From positions 1-45,099 of the forward strand of contig NZ_QNRC01000033.1 in NCBI RefSeq assembly GCF_003709565.1: 45,099 bases of DNA. Reading direction: 5' to 3'. The translations under genes were made by a program, and so were the position numbers. Source of the DNA: Paracoccus sigandri. GTDB taxonomy: Bacteria > Pseudomonadota > Alphaproteobacteria > Rhodobacterales > Rhodobacteraceae. Under the pieces are notes generated by a model. The model searched no databases. It was not told the DNA's origin and worked only from the letters and a program-made list of their open reading frames with translations. Positions 1 through 8,387 of the stretch are shown here, one piece after another (the stretch's first letter is position 1; each line of letters starts with the position of its first letter).

Positions 1-48
1 AAACACATTCTTCGCCAAATCGAGTCCGACCGTGATAATCTCCGACAT
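1..48 (-). mobile_element. N-terminus of an IS110-type transposase, cut by the window edge
   Basis: Only 16 codons are visible. They read MSEIITVGLDLAKNVF, the usual opening of IS110-family DEDD transposases, in which the Asp of GLDLAK is the first catalytic acid. An AGGAG ribosome-binding site lies just upstream of the ATG (positions 56-60 read on the minus strand). The rest of the gene lies beyond the left edge, so it cannot be said whether the element is intact. It points away from the fragments at 223-762 and may have inserted into them. Confidence 0.75.
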
Positions 49-222
49 GACCGCTCTCCTTTGTGGATCATTGCAGACCCACCTTGGCACACAGATGCCG
101 TCGGGGGGCGGTCACAGCATCAGAGAAGATGCGGGGCGCGCGCGGCATGAAGCGGAGGGGGCGCGGGTGAACCTGGCCGAACATGTTCTGCGCGAGGGCG
201 CGGCGCTGACGGACTGCCTGCC

Positions 223-597
223 GTGCTTCTGAACCTGGATGAGGTGCTGGACCACTTCGCGGTCCAGTCCGTGGAGGGCCTGAGACATGACGATCTTCGC
301 AAGCGGCTCCATGTCAACAGTTCCACCATCAGCCTGCTGCTCCGCACGGGGATAATCGCCAGCAAGAGAGTGCGGGGGCCGCGCACGCGATACCCTCAGT
401 CACGGGTATCTCCGCAGGAACTGGACCGATTCCTTGCCAGATACCTGCCGCTCGGGCTGATGGCCCACGCGCTTGGCACACAGGCCAAACATGTGGCCGC
501 CCGGCTCGACAAGGCAGAGGTCTGGCCGATCCGGCTACCCGAGCATTGCAGCAAGATCTACCTGCACGAGGAAGCTGCCCCGATCATCGCGATCTGA
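223..597 (+). CDS. Helix-turn-helix fragment resembling the C-terminus of a TniQ-type transposition protein
   Basis: The 124-residue reading frame begins at a GTG with no clear ribosome-binding site, and the frame stays open upstream only to 151, so this looks like the tail of a longer gene. Residues about 20-75 have the layout of a small winged-helix/helix-turn-helix unit (KRLHVNSSTISLLLRTGII, then a basic hinge and a RVSPQELDRFLARY helix). Residues 78-120 repeat that logic more weakly (ALGTQAKHVAARLDKAEVWPI, then IYLHEEAAPI). Paired modules of this kind occur at the C-termini of TniQ proteins; that match is from memory of the family, not an alignment. The position between an IS110 start and transposon-end-like repeats supports a mobile origin. 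It could instead be an unrelated excisionase-like protein. Confidence 0.5.
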   Translation: MLLNLDEVLDHFAVQSVEGLRHDDLRKRLHVNSSTISLLLRTGIIASKRVRGPRTRYPQSRVSPQELDRFLARYLPLGLMAHALGTQAKHVAARLDKAEVWPIRLPEHCSKIYLHEEAAPIIAI

Positions 598-620
598 CTT
601 CCGCTCACACGAAAAGTATC

Positions 621-649
621 GCCCCGTTGACTGGCTCGGCGGGGCTTTT
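621..649 (+). terminator. Candidate rho-independent terminator after the HTH fragment
   Basis: GCCCCG (621-626) pairs with CGGGGC (640-645) across a 13-base loop, and TTTT follows at 646-649. It lies 24 bases after the stop codon at 597. The stem is short, so the call is moderate. Confidence 0.45.
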
Positions 650-700
650 CCGTGTCCGCCCAAAACGCCTCAAAACCCCCGAAATCGAGGGTTGAGTTAA

Positions 701-762
701 TCTCGCTTGTCGTTTGAGATAGTTTTACTGTCGTTTGCGATACTTACTAGTGTCGCTTGACA
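701..762 (+). repeat. Three spaced direct repeats, probable end of a TnsB/TniA-type transposon
   Basis: TGTCGTTTGAGATA at 708, TGTCGTTTGCGATA at 729 and TGTCGCTTGACACA at 751 are direct copies 21 and 22 bases apart, about two helical turns. Read from the right the outermost copy begins TGTCAAGCGACA (762 to 751), that is, a TGT...ACA-type terminus. Arrays of about 20-bp transposase sites behind a 5'-TGT end are typical of the Tn7/Tn5053/Mu-like group. The presumed outer end is 12 bases from the 3' end of the tRNA-Lys gene. Confidence 0.5.
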
Positions 763-774
763 CAAATAGAAAAA

Positions 775-850
775 TGGTGAGCCCGACAGGATTCGAACCT
801 GTGACCCACTGATTAAAAGTCAGTTGCTCTACCAACTGAGCTACGGGCCC
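775..850 (-). tRNA. tRNA-Lys (anticodon UUU)
   Basis: The reverse strand folds as a 76-base cloverleaf with encoded CCA (775-777). The acceptor stem is GGGCCCG/CGGGCTC with one G-T pair, the D-arm has AGCTCAGTTGGTAGAGC, the anticodon loop is CTTTTAA and the T-loop is GGTTCGAATCC. All invariant positions are normal. Confidence 0.97.
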
Positions 851-862
851 AACGAGGGGCTA

Positions 863-889
863 CCTATATAGGGGGGCAGATGGTGTCAA
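863..889 (-). promoter_or_regulatory. Probable promoter of tRNA-Lys
   Basis: On the minus strand a perfect -35 TTGACA (889-884) is followed by TATATAGG (870-863). The spacer is 15 bases if the -10 is TATAGG, which is short but workable. Transcription would begin a few bases before the tRNA 5' end at 850. Confidence 0.55.
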
Positions 890-1259
890 CCCCGGTCTGT
901 CGGGATGGAGTCCGAATTCTCCGCGCCCCCGCACAACAGTCTGATTTATATTCGTAAATTATCGAAAATCACGCGGATACGGGATGCTGGAACCGCCACC
1001 TGACACCGCGGAAAGGTGGGCAGGCCATCGGCCGCGCGGAGTTGATTCCGGGCTCTTGGGAAGGCGGTTGGCTGGCCTGCGGTGATCGCGGCCGATATGC
1101 CTGTCCGCTCATCGGTTCGGAAGCTCCGGCCGATCACCTCGAAGCCCGTCATTCGCCGGCTGGGCGGTTCGGCAGCCCAGGCGTCGTGGCTGTCGCGGGC
1201 GGGGACGCTTACCCGGATAGGGCTGAGGCGCGGCCGGTCGGGGCGGGCGGACAGACGGG
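890..1259. other. Intergenic region between the two tRNA genes, no gene recognised
   Basis: About 370 bases with no recognisable gene. Short reading frames exist on both strands (for example 946-1290 on minus), but none starts behind a ribosome-binding site or resembles a known family. The only local feature is an A+T-rich stretch near 938-970 in an otherwise GC-rich background. Confidence 0.6.
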
Positions 1260-1289
1260 TTGCGAGTCGGCGCATCGGCGTGCTAGGCA
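1260..1289 (+). promoter_or_regulatory. Candidate promoter of tRNA-Thr
   Basis: TTGCGA (1260-1265) and TAGGCA (1284-1289) are 18 bases apart and end ten bases before the tRNA 5' end. The spacing and position fit; the hexamers match the consensus only in part. Confidence 0.4.
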
Positions 1290-1298
1290 CGATGGATC

Positions 1299-1374
1299 GC
1301 CGTCATAGCTCAGCTGGTAGAGCACCTGACTTGTAATCAGGGGGTCGAGGGTTCAAATCCTTCTGGCGGCACCA
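1299..1374 (+). tRNA. tRNA-Thr (anticodon UGU)
   Basis: A 76-base cloverleaf including the encoded CCA at 1372-1374. The acceptor stem GCCGTCA/TGGCGGC has two G-U-type pairs, the D-arm is TAGCTCAGCTGGTAGAGCA, the anticodon loop is CTTGTAA and the T-arm is GAGGGTTCAAATCCTTC. No irregular positions. Confidence 0.95.
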
Positions 1375-1615
1375 GCGAATTCAAAACCTTGCGCAGAATT
1401 TGCCTTGGAACGGGCAGGCCCTTGTCCTTCCGTCGTGCTGCCCCAGACGATCCCCGCCACCGGCCAAGGCGCGATCAAGACGCCGGTTCGGGCAAGCGCG
1501 AGAACCGGGCGAGGGCATTCACCGGCGCCCGGCGCCATCGGGGTTAGGCTGCGCCCCGCCCGATGCCGGTTCAGGGCCGAAACCACCGGCGCGGTCCGCC
1601 CGATCGCAGGCCCCG

Positions 1616-2065
1616 CTATCTGACCACCAGCACCGGGACCTGCGTCCCCGCCAGGACCTCTGCCGTCTGGCTGCCCAGGACCAGCTTCGTCAGCCCCCGC
1701 CGGCCGCGCGAGCTCATCACGATCAGGTCGCAGCCGAGGCTGGCAGCCTTGTGGACGATCGCGTCGGCAGGGTCGGTCTCGTCGCATTGAACGGTGCGCA
1801 GAAGCGCCTCGGGCAGGCCGATCCGGCGCGCCAGCGCGCCCGCCTCGGCCAGATGCTCGCGTTCCTGCTTGAGCGAGACGTCCCGCATCCGGGTGAAATC
1901 GTCCGGCTGGATATAGCCCTCGGCGGCCACGACCCCCATCCGAAGCTCGGACGCCGCCACGATGGTCAGTTTCGCTCCGAAGGCCATCGCCAGCCTCGTG
2001 GCCATCTCGACGCCGCGCTGCGACAGCTCGGACCCATCCGTTGCCGTGAGAATATGCTTGAACAT
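1616..2065 (-). CDS. Universal stress protein, UspA family
   Basis: A 149-residue single Usp domain. It opens MFKHILTATDGSELS (strand 1 and the first nucleotide-binding Asp). Near the end MSSRG is followed by nine residues and GS, the phosphate-binding loop of ATP-binding Usp proteins with Ser in place of the first Gly. The last strand is VPVLVVR. The start is set by AGGAGG eight bases upstream of the ATG at 2065; the frame stays open further upstream but that extension resembles nothing. Proteins of this family bind ATP and support survival under starvation, respiratory or oxidative stress; the specific role here is unknown. The gene stands alone, divergent from opgG across about 330 bases. 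Confidence 0.9.
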   Translation of the reverse strand: MFKHILTATDGSELSQRGVEMATRLAMAFGAKLTIVAASELRMGVVAAEGYIQPDDFTRMRDVSLKQEREHLAEAGALARRIGLPEALLRTVQCDETDPADAIVHKAASLGCDLIVMSSRGRRGLTKLVLGSQTAEVLAGTQVPVLVVR

Positions 2066-2399
2066 GACATGCCCTCCTGCATTGATCCTATCACGGATTT
2101 GCCGCGTCACCCATTGTTTTGGCTGCCGAAATGCGGCCCGGCCGGATGTTTCGCCAGCCGGGCTCCGGTTCCCTGCGACGCCGCGGCAGGCGCCGGATCG
2201 CCGGCCATCAGCATGAATTCGCGCGCGCCCCCGCAGGGCCTGCGCCTGGTGTTGGCAATTTCCCGCAGGCGGGTCTCGATTCGTCCCCGGCGGCCACTCG
2301 GCGCTTGCCTGCCGGCGGGGCGCATCATACCGATATGTTACCGCTCGCCATGATCCTGAAACTTCAATGTTCTTTCGCTCCAACCAGGGAGAAGCCAAA
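2066..2399. other. Divergent intergenic region between uspA and opgG
   Basis: No gene is supported here; apparent frames are upstream extensions of the UspA frame. It must hold both promoters. Only the ribosome-binding sites at its two edges are clear: AGGAGG for uspA (minus strand) and AGGGAG at 2386-2391 for opgG. Confidence 0.5.
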
Positions 2400-4040
2400 T
2401 TGCGACCTGCCCCAGGCCCCGCCCTTCGCCTGATCGCCCTTGCCATGGGCCTTGCCGCCCCGCTTGCCGCACCTGCCCATGCGCAGGATCCCGCCCCCGC
2501 TGCCCAGCAGGCCGCCTTCGCGCCGCAATTCGGCGAGGCGCAGGATTTCTCGTTCGAGATCCTGACCGAGCGCGCCCGCGAACTGGCCGCCAGCCCCTAT
2601 GCCGAGCCGCAGGTCGACCAGCCCGAGGTGCTGGAGCGCATCGACTATGACGCGCATTGGAAGATCCGCTTCCAGCCTGACGCGACGGTCACGGTCGGCG
2701 ACATGCCGATGCAGTTCTTCCACCTGGGCACCTATTTCCGCACGCCGGTGAAGATGAGCGTGGTCGAGGACGGCATGGCCCGCGAGGTGCTGTATGACCG
2801 CCGCTTCTTCGAGATGCCCGAGGACAGCCCCGCCCATGCCCTGTCCGACCAGGCGGGCTTTGCGGGCTTTAGGCTGATGGACGAGGGGCTGCAGAGCGAC
2901 TGGATCAGCTTCCTGGGCGCCTCGTATTTCCGCACCTCGGGGCCGTTCGACCAATACGGCATGTCGGCGCGCGGGCTGGCGATCAATTCCGGCATGGCCG
3001 AGCCCGAGGAATTCCCCCGCTTCACCGAATTCTATGTCGAGCCCGCGCCCGAGGGCGACGAGGAGACCGACGTCATCATCCACGCGCTGCTGGACAGCCC
3101 CTCGGTCGCCGGCGCCTACCGGATGGAGATCCGCGACGGCGAGGGCGACGAGGGCCAGAAGATGGAGATCGCCTCGCGCCTGTTCTTCCGCGCCTCGGTG
3201 GCGCGGCTGGGCATCGCGCCGCTGACCTCGATGTACTGGTATTCGGAAACCAACCGGGTGCTGGGCTTCGACTGGCGCCCCGAGGTGCATGACGCCGACG
3301 GGCTGATGATGGTGATGGGCGACGGCGAACGCATCTGGCGGCCGCTGAACAATCCCGACCGGGTCATCACCTCCAGCTTCATGACCGAAAGCCCGCGCGG
3401 CTTCGGCCTGCTGCAGCGCGACCGCGACTTTGCCAATTACGAGGATGACGGCGTCTTCTACGACAAGCGCGCCTCGGTCTGGATCGAGCCGCGCGGCGAC
3501 TGGGGCCTGGGCCAGGTCCAGCTGGTCGAGATCCCGACCGATGACGAGATCTATGACAATATCGTCTCGTTCTGGAACCCGGCCGAGCCCCCCGAGGCGG
3601 GCAGCGAGCTGGCCTTCGACTATGCGCTGCACTGGGTCAAGGACGCCCCGGATGATGGCGAGCTGGCCAAGACCGTCGCGACGCGGATCGGCGCGGGCGG
3701 CGTTCCCGGCCAGCCGCGCCCGGACGGGCATCTGAAGATCGTCATCGACTTCCAGGGCTGGGAACTGTCGGGCCTCGGCCAGGACGAGGGGGTCGAGCCG
3801 CAGATCACCGTCCCCGAGGGGGTGACGCTGGAACAGGCCTATGCCCTGCCGGTGGTCGGCACGGATCGCTGGCGGCTGGTCTTCGACATCTCGGCCGAGG
3901 GCGTCGATACCGCCGATATCCGCGCCTATCTGTCGCGCGACGGCGCGCCGCTGACCGAGACCTGGCTGGGCCAGGTCCATCCGGTGCAGTTCGACGCCGC
4001 CCGGCCCGGCCATCGCAACCAGGAAGCCCCGGCCGAATAA
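2400..4040 (+). CDS. opgG: Periplasmic glucan biosynthesis protein, OpgG/MdoG family
   Basis: Residues 1-29 form a signal peptide (basic start, LRLIALAMGLAAPLAAPAHA, cut before Q). The remainder matches OpgG: early DFSFEILTERARELA, then DYDAHWKIRF, FFHLGTYFRTPV and FRTSGPFDQYGMSARGLAI, and a C-terminal Ig-like domain. OpgG acts in the periplasm on the beta-glucan backbone during osmoregulated periplasmic glucan synthesis. The start chosen is TTG at 2400, eight bases after AGGGAG (2386-2391), because it gives a standard signal peptide. The in-frame ATG at 2367 has no ribosome-binding site and would add eleven residues ahead of the signal. No opgH glucosyltransferase lies next to it; the next gene is convergent. 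Length 546 residues, normal for the family. Confidence 0.9.
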   Translation: MRPAPGPALRLIALAMGLAAPLAAPAHAQDPAPAAQQAAFAPQFGEAQDFSFEILTERARELAASPYAEPQVDQPEVLERIDYDAHWKIRFQPDATVTVGDMPMQFFHLGTYFRTPVKMSVVEDGMAREVLYDRRFFEMPEDSPAHALSDQAGFAGFRLMDEGLQSDWISFLGASYFRTSGPFDQYGMSARGLAINSGMAEPEEFPRFTEFYVEPAPEGDEETDVIIHALLDSPSVAGAYRMEIRDGEGDEGQKMEIASRLFFRASVARLGIAPLTSMYWYSETNRVLGFDWRPEVHDADGLMMVMGDGERIWRPLNNPDRVITSSFMTESPRGFGLLQRDRDFANYEDDGVFYDKRASVWIEPRGDWGLGQVQLVEIPTDDEIYDNIVSFWNPAEPPEAGSELAFDYALHWVKDAPDDGELAKTVATRIGAGGVPGQPRPDGHLKIVIDFQGWELSGLGQDEGVEPQITVPEGVTLEQAYALPVVGTDRWRLVFDISAEGVDTADIRAYLSRDGAPLTETWLGQVHPVQFDAARPGHRNQEAPAE

Positions 4041-4048
4041 GCCCGCTC

Positions 4049-4071
4049 GCGCGCCCGGATCACGGGCGCGC
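4049..4071. terminator. Hairpin between convergent opgG and folE2
   Basis: GCGCGCCCG (4049-4057) and CGGGCGCGC (4063-4071) form a perfect 9-bp stem with a 5-base loop in the 48-base gap between convergent stop codons. There is no T-run on either side, so if it terminates, it does so without the classical tail. Confidence 0.45.
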
Positions 4072-4088
4072 CGGACGCAGAAGGACGC

Positions 4089-5066
<978 letters not shown>

Positions 5067-5184
5067 GCGGTCATCCTCCTTGCGGGACAGCGGCGCCAGA
5101 TATGGGGCCCGCGCCCCCCGTTCTAAAGGGCCGGAAACGGTTTTTCACCCCGAATCCGGCCCGATATGGCGCCTTTGCGGCTTT

Positions 5185-6372
5185 TCAGCCCTCCAGCGCC
5201 TGGTTCAGGTCGGCGATCAGGTCCTGCGCGTCCTCCAGCCCCACCGACAGCCGCAACAGGCCCGGCGTGATGCCCAGATGCGCCTTCTCCTCGTCCGACA
5301 GCCGCTGATGCGTGGTCGTGGCGGGATGGGTGACGATGGATTTCGCATCGCCCAGGTTGTTCGAGATCCGCACGATCCCCAGCCGGTTCAGCGCGGCGAA
5401 GGCGGCCTCCTTGCCGGCGGCGACCTCCAGCGCGATCATCGTCCCGCCCGACCCCATCTGCGCCATGGCCAGGCCGTGCTGGGGATGGTCGGGCAGGCCC
5501 GGATAGATCACCCGGCTCAGCGCCGGATGGCCCTGCATGGCCTGGGCGATCCGCAGCGCGCTGTCGGCCTGCGCCCGCACCCGCAGGTCCATGGTCGTCA
5601 GCCCGTTCAGCATGATCCAGCTGTGGAAGGGGCTGATCGCGCCGCCGGTATGTTTCAGATAGGGCTCGACCGTGCCGCGGATATAGTCGCGGCTGCCGCA
5701 GATCACCCCGGCCAGCGCCCGGCCGCCGCCGTCGATATGCTTGGTCGCGGAATAGACCACCACATCGGCGCCCAGCTCGACCGCCTTCGAGAAGACCGGC
5801 GTGGCAAAGACATTGTCCACCACCACCAGCGCGCCCGCCCCATGGGCCAGGTCCGACACCGCCTTCAGGTCGACGACCTCCAGCGTCGGGTTCGAGACCG
5901 ATTCGAAGAACACCGCCTTGGTGCCGGGGCGCAGCGCCGCCTTCCACTGGTCCAGGTCGGCGCCATCGACATAGCTGACCTCGACCCCGAACTTGGCCAG
6001 CAGCTCCAGCACATAGAGGCAGGACCCGAACAGCGCCCGCGCCGCGACGACATGATCGCCCGGCGCGCACAGCGCGAACAGCGCGCCGTTGACCGCCGCC
6101 ATGCCGCTGGCGGTGGCGAAGGCGTCCTCGGTCCCCTCCAGCGCGGCGATGCGGTCCTCGAACATCCGGCTGGTCGGGTTGCCGTAGCGGGCATAGATGA
6201 ATTCGTCGGGGCCGGTCCCCTGGAACCGCGCCTCGGCCTGTTCGGCCGAATCGTAGACGAAGCCCTGCGTCAGGAAGATGGCCTCGGCCATCTCGCCATA
6301 CTGGCTGCGACGGGTGCCGTGATGGACAGCACGGGTGCGCGGGTGAAGACCCTTGGCGGATGTATCGCTCAT
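5185..6372 (-). CDS. metZ: O-succinylhomoserine sulfhydrylase, PLP-dependent Cys/Met metabolism family
   Basis: A 395-residue fold-type I PLP enzyme that makes homocysteine from O-succinylhomoserine and sulfide in methionine biosynthesis. Visible are the YARYGNPT tetramer/PLP-contact motif (residues 60-67), SGMAAVNGALFAL, VVDNVFATP with the PLP-pyridine Asp186, the Schiff-base lysine in SATKHIDGGG (Lys211), and the C-terminal LLRLSVGLED. The start LHPRTRAVHHGTRRSQYGEMAEAI is typical of MetZ. A weak ribosome-binding site (AAGG) precedes the ATG. Cystathionine gamma-synthase is the nearest alternative. Its sulfide would come from the cysI/cysH operon at 18.3-21.4 kb. Confidence 0.92.
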   Translation of the reverse strand: MSDTSAKGLHPRTRAVHHGTRRSQYGEMAEAIFLTQGFVYDSAEQAEARFQGTGPDEFIYARYGNPTSRMFEDRIAALEGTEDAFATASGMAAVNGALFALCAPGDHVVAARALFGSCLYVLELLAKFGVEVSYVDGADLDQWKAALRPGTKAVFFESVSNPTLEVVDLKAVSDLAHGAGALVVVDNVFATPVFSKAVELGADVVVYSATKHIDGGGRALAGVICGSRDYIRGTVEPYLKHTGGAISPFHSWIMLNGLTTMDLRVRAQADSALRIAQAMQGHPALSRVIYPGLPDHPQHGLAMAQMGSGGTMIALEVAAGKEAAFAALNRLGIVRISNNLGDAKSIVTHPATTTHQRLSDEEKAHLGITPGLLRLSVGLEDAQDLIADLNQALEG

Positions 6373-6490
6373 TGTCGGGACGCCTTGTTCTGCTGTCCTG
6401 CGGGGTTAAACCCGCGCCCCTTCCGACGCAAGGCCCGAGCGGATTTCACCGGCCGCAAGCAGGGTGCGACAACTGCCGGATGTTTTACCT
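6373..6490 (-). promoter_or_regulatory. Structured leader of metZ
   Basis: On the minus strand the leader can form CCGGC...GCCGG around a loop containing CTTGC, followed by GAAAT. Nearer the gene is a GCGGG/CCCGC hairpin with a TTTAAC loop (about 6400-6415), some 33 bases before the ATG. Alphaproteobacterial metZ genes often carry a SAM-II riboswitch; parts of that pattern (P1 stem, CTTGC, GCCGG, AAA) are echoed, but the pairing that would form its pseudoknot is not found. It is recorded as a possible cis-regulatory leader only. Confidence 0.3.
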
Positions 6491-6985
6491 TGCGCCACCT
6501 ATCGCGAAAGCGGAAAGAAAACCCGCTAGAATTGTAGTGATTTTCCTCAACCCATTGATCTGAAACAAACCCGCATCGGGAAGCAAGGCATTTGACCAAA
6601 AGGACAGGTTGATTGATCCGCGAGTCAAAGTAGATTGGCCCTGCGATCCGAGGGAAGGACCTGCCAGACAGTTTTCCAAAGATACCGCCACCCACTCCAC
6701 CCGTTTTCTTCGGCGGTGGGCAGGCTTTCTGCGGCTCGCAATTCCGGCCTTGCCGGAGGTCGTGTGAAGGACGAGGGAGACCGTTTTTGCCGGTTTCTGT
6801 GTATCTGGTTGTCTGACCCGGACATCCCTGCAGGGGATGCGCGGGACCCCGTCTTGTAAGTGGTGACGGGTAAATGGTGCGATGTTGCGCCGCGTGTTCT
6901 GGCGGCTGAAAGAACAGGATCCCAGCCTCGCGGGCTTTGCCTGTGTTCAAGAGTGTTCGGTGACGGCGAGAGGGATCAAAGGATT
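6491..6985. other. Intergenic region without a recognised gene
   Basis: About 500 bases between the metZ leader and the dctD 3' end. Frames such as 6635-6859 (+) lack a ribosome-binding site and family resemblance. RNase P RNA, tmRNA and signal recognition particle RNA landmarks were looked for and not seen. A strong plus-strand terminator lies at its right edge, so an unknown plus-strand transcript is possible. Confidence 0.5.
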
Positions 6986-7016
6986 CGGGGGCGGATTACC
7001 GCCCCCGCTTCTTTTT
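6986..7016 (+). terminator. Strong rho-independent terminator reading rightward
   Basis: CGGGGGCGG (6986-6994) pairs with CCGCCCCCG (6999-7007) around an ATTA loop, followed by CTTCTTTTT on the plus strand. It sits 24 bases past the dctD stop codon on the opposite strand; on that strand only a short TTT run follows the stem, so it is best oriented for a plus-strand transcript although it could serve both. Confidence 0.6.
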
Positions 7017-7039
7017 GCGGCAGACGCGCCAAGCGAAGC

Positions 7040-8365
7040 CTACAGGTAGTCGCCGCGCTGCAAGCCGTATTTCGCCATCTTCTCGTTCAGCGTCCGGCGC
7101 GGCAGGCACAGCTCTTCCATGACATTGGCGATGCTGCCCTTGTGGCGGCGCATGGTGTTGTCGATCAGCATCTTCTCGAAGCTCTCGACATATTCCTTCA
7201 GCGGCTTGCCCTCGGTCGTGGTGGCCTGCTGGTTGTCGTCGCCATCCGCCATCAGCAGCGAGGCGATCGAGCCCGAGCCGCGCCGGTTCTGCAGGACCGC
7301 GCGTTCGGCCACGTTGATCAGCTGGCGGATATTGCCGGGCCAGGGCGCCTGCAGAAGCTGCGCGGCCTCCTGCGCGGAAACCTGCGGCGGCTCGCAGCCG
7401 TATTCCTCGGAAAACTGCTCGCTCATGCGGGTGAACAGCGCCAGGATGTCCTCGCCCCGCGCGCGCAATGGCGGCAGGGTGATCTTCAGCGCGGACAGGC
7501 GATAGAACAGGTCCGGGCGCAGCGAATCCTCGGCCTTGCGGCCTTCCGCGCGGGCGTTCGAGATGGCGATGATTCGCGTCTCGGCGGGGGTGCCCTGGTC
7601 GCTGATGAAGGCCAGAAGCCGCGCCTGCAAGGGTTCGGACAGCGCCTCGATATCCTCCAGGCACAGGGTCCCGCCGCGCGCCTCCTCGACCGCGGGGATG
7701 CCGTCCTCCAGCGGGCCGAACAGCCGCGCGGTCAGCGCCTCGTCGTTATAGGCCGCGCAGGACACGGGCACGAATTTCTTCGAGGCGCGCGGGCCGACCG
7801 CGTGCAGCGCATGGGCCACCAGCGTCTTGCCGGTGCCGGTCTCGCCGTCGATCAGCACATGGCCGTCGGCCTGCCCCAGGTCCAGGATATCCTCGCGCAG
7901 CCGATCCATGACCGGGCTGGTGCCGATCAGCTTGGACATGACCTGCTGGCCCTCGGACAGGTCGCGGCGCAGGGCGCGGTTGTCCAGCGTCATCCGCCGC
8001 GCCTGCGTGGCCTTCTTGGCCAGCGCGCTCATCCGGTCGGGATTGAAGGGTTTTTCCATGAAATCCATGGCGCCCAGCCGCATCGCCTCGACCGCCATCG
8101 GCACGTCGCCATGGCCGGTGATCAGGATCACCGGCAGCGCGGAATCGATGCCCATCAGCCGCTTGAGGAAGCTGATCCCGTCCATGCCCGGCATGCGGAT
8201 ATCCGATACCACGATGCCCGGCCAGTCGGCCCCGATCACCTTCAGCGCATCCTCGGCGCTGGCATAGCTTTCGGTCTCGAACCCGGAAAGCACCAGCCAC
8301 TGGCTGATCGATTCGCGCATATCCGGCTCATCGTCCACGATCGCGATCTTCAACTTGCGCGACAT
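7040..8365 (-). CDS. dctD: DctD-type response regulator with AAA+ domain lacking the sigma-54 GAFTGA loop
   Basis: A receiver domain occupies residues 1-120 (acidic pair Asp11/Asp12, phospho-acceptor Asp55 in VVSDIRMPGMDG, Lys105 in MEKPF). An AAA+ domain follows at about 145-370 and a Fis-type helix-turn-helix at the C-terminus. Walker A GETGTGKT (174-181) is intact. Between LTARLFG and GGTLCLEDIE the usual GHEAGAFTGA segment is replaced by a shorter unrelated stretch (PLEDGIPAVEEA), and Walker B reads LCLEDIE rather than LFLDEIE. Proteins without GAFTGA, such as Rhodobacter capsulatus NtrC, do not activate sigma-54, so this regulator probably works with another sigma factor. AAGGAG precedes the ATG at 8365. 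It follows dctB by 22 bases in one operon. Confidence 0.88.
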   Translation of the reverse strand: MSRKLKIAIVDDEPDMRESISQWLVLSGFETESYASAEDALKVIGADWPGIVVSDIRMPGMDGISFLKRLMGIDSALPVILITGHGDVPMAVEAMRLGAMDFMEKPFNPDRMSALAKKATQARRMTLDNRALRRDLSEGQQVMSKLIGTSPVMDRLREDILDLGQADGHVLIDGETGTGKTLVAHALHAVGPRASKKFVPVSCAAYNDEALTARLFGPLEDGIPAVEEARGGTLCLEDIEALSEPLQARLLAFISDQGTPAETRIIAISNARAEGRKAEDSLRPDLFYRLSALKITLPPLRARGEDILALFTRMSEQFSEEYGCEPPQVSAQEAAQLLQAPWPGNIRQLINVAERAVLQNRRGSGSIASLLMADGDDNQQATTTEGKPLKEYVESFEKMLIDNTMRRHKGSIANVMEELCLPRRTLNEKMAKYGLQRGDYL

Positions 8366-8387
8366 ACGGTCACTCCTTTTTCGATCT

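Noticed and set aside
946..1290. 114-codon minus-strand frame between the tRNA genes
   Set aside because: No ribosome-binding site, no recognisable domain, and proline/arginine-rich composition typical of chance frames in GC-rich DNA.
2081..2094. TTGATcctATCAc upstream of uspA as an FNR/Anr box
   Set aside because: The half-sites are separated by three bases rather than four and the second is imperfect.
6373..6490. A canonical SAM-II riboswitch before metZ
   Set aside because: Only fragments of the consensus are present and the pseudoknot strand is missing, so it was left as an unassigned leader.
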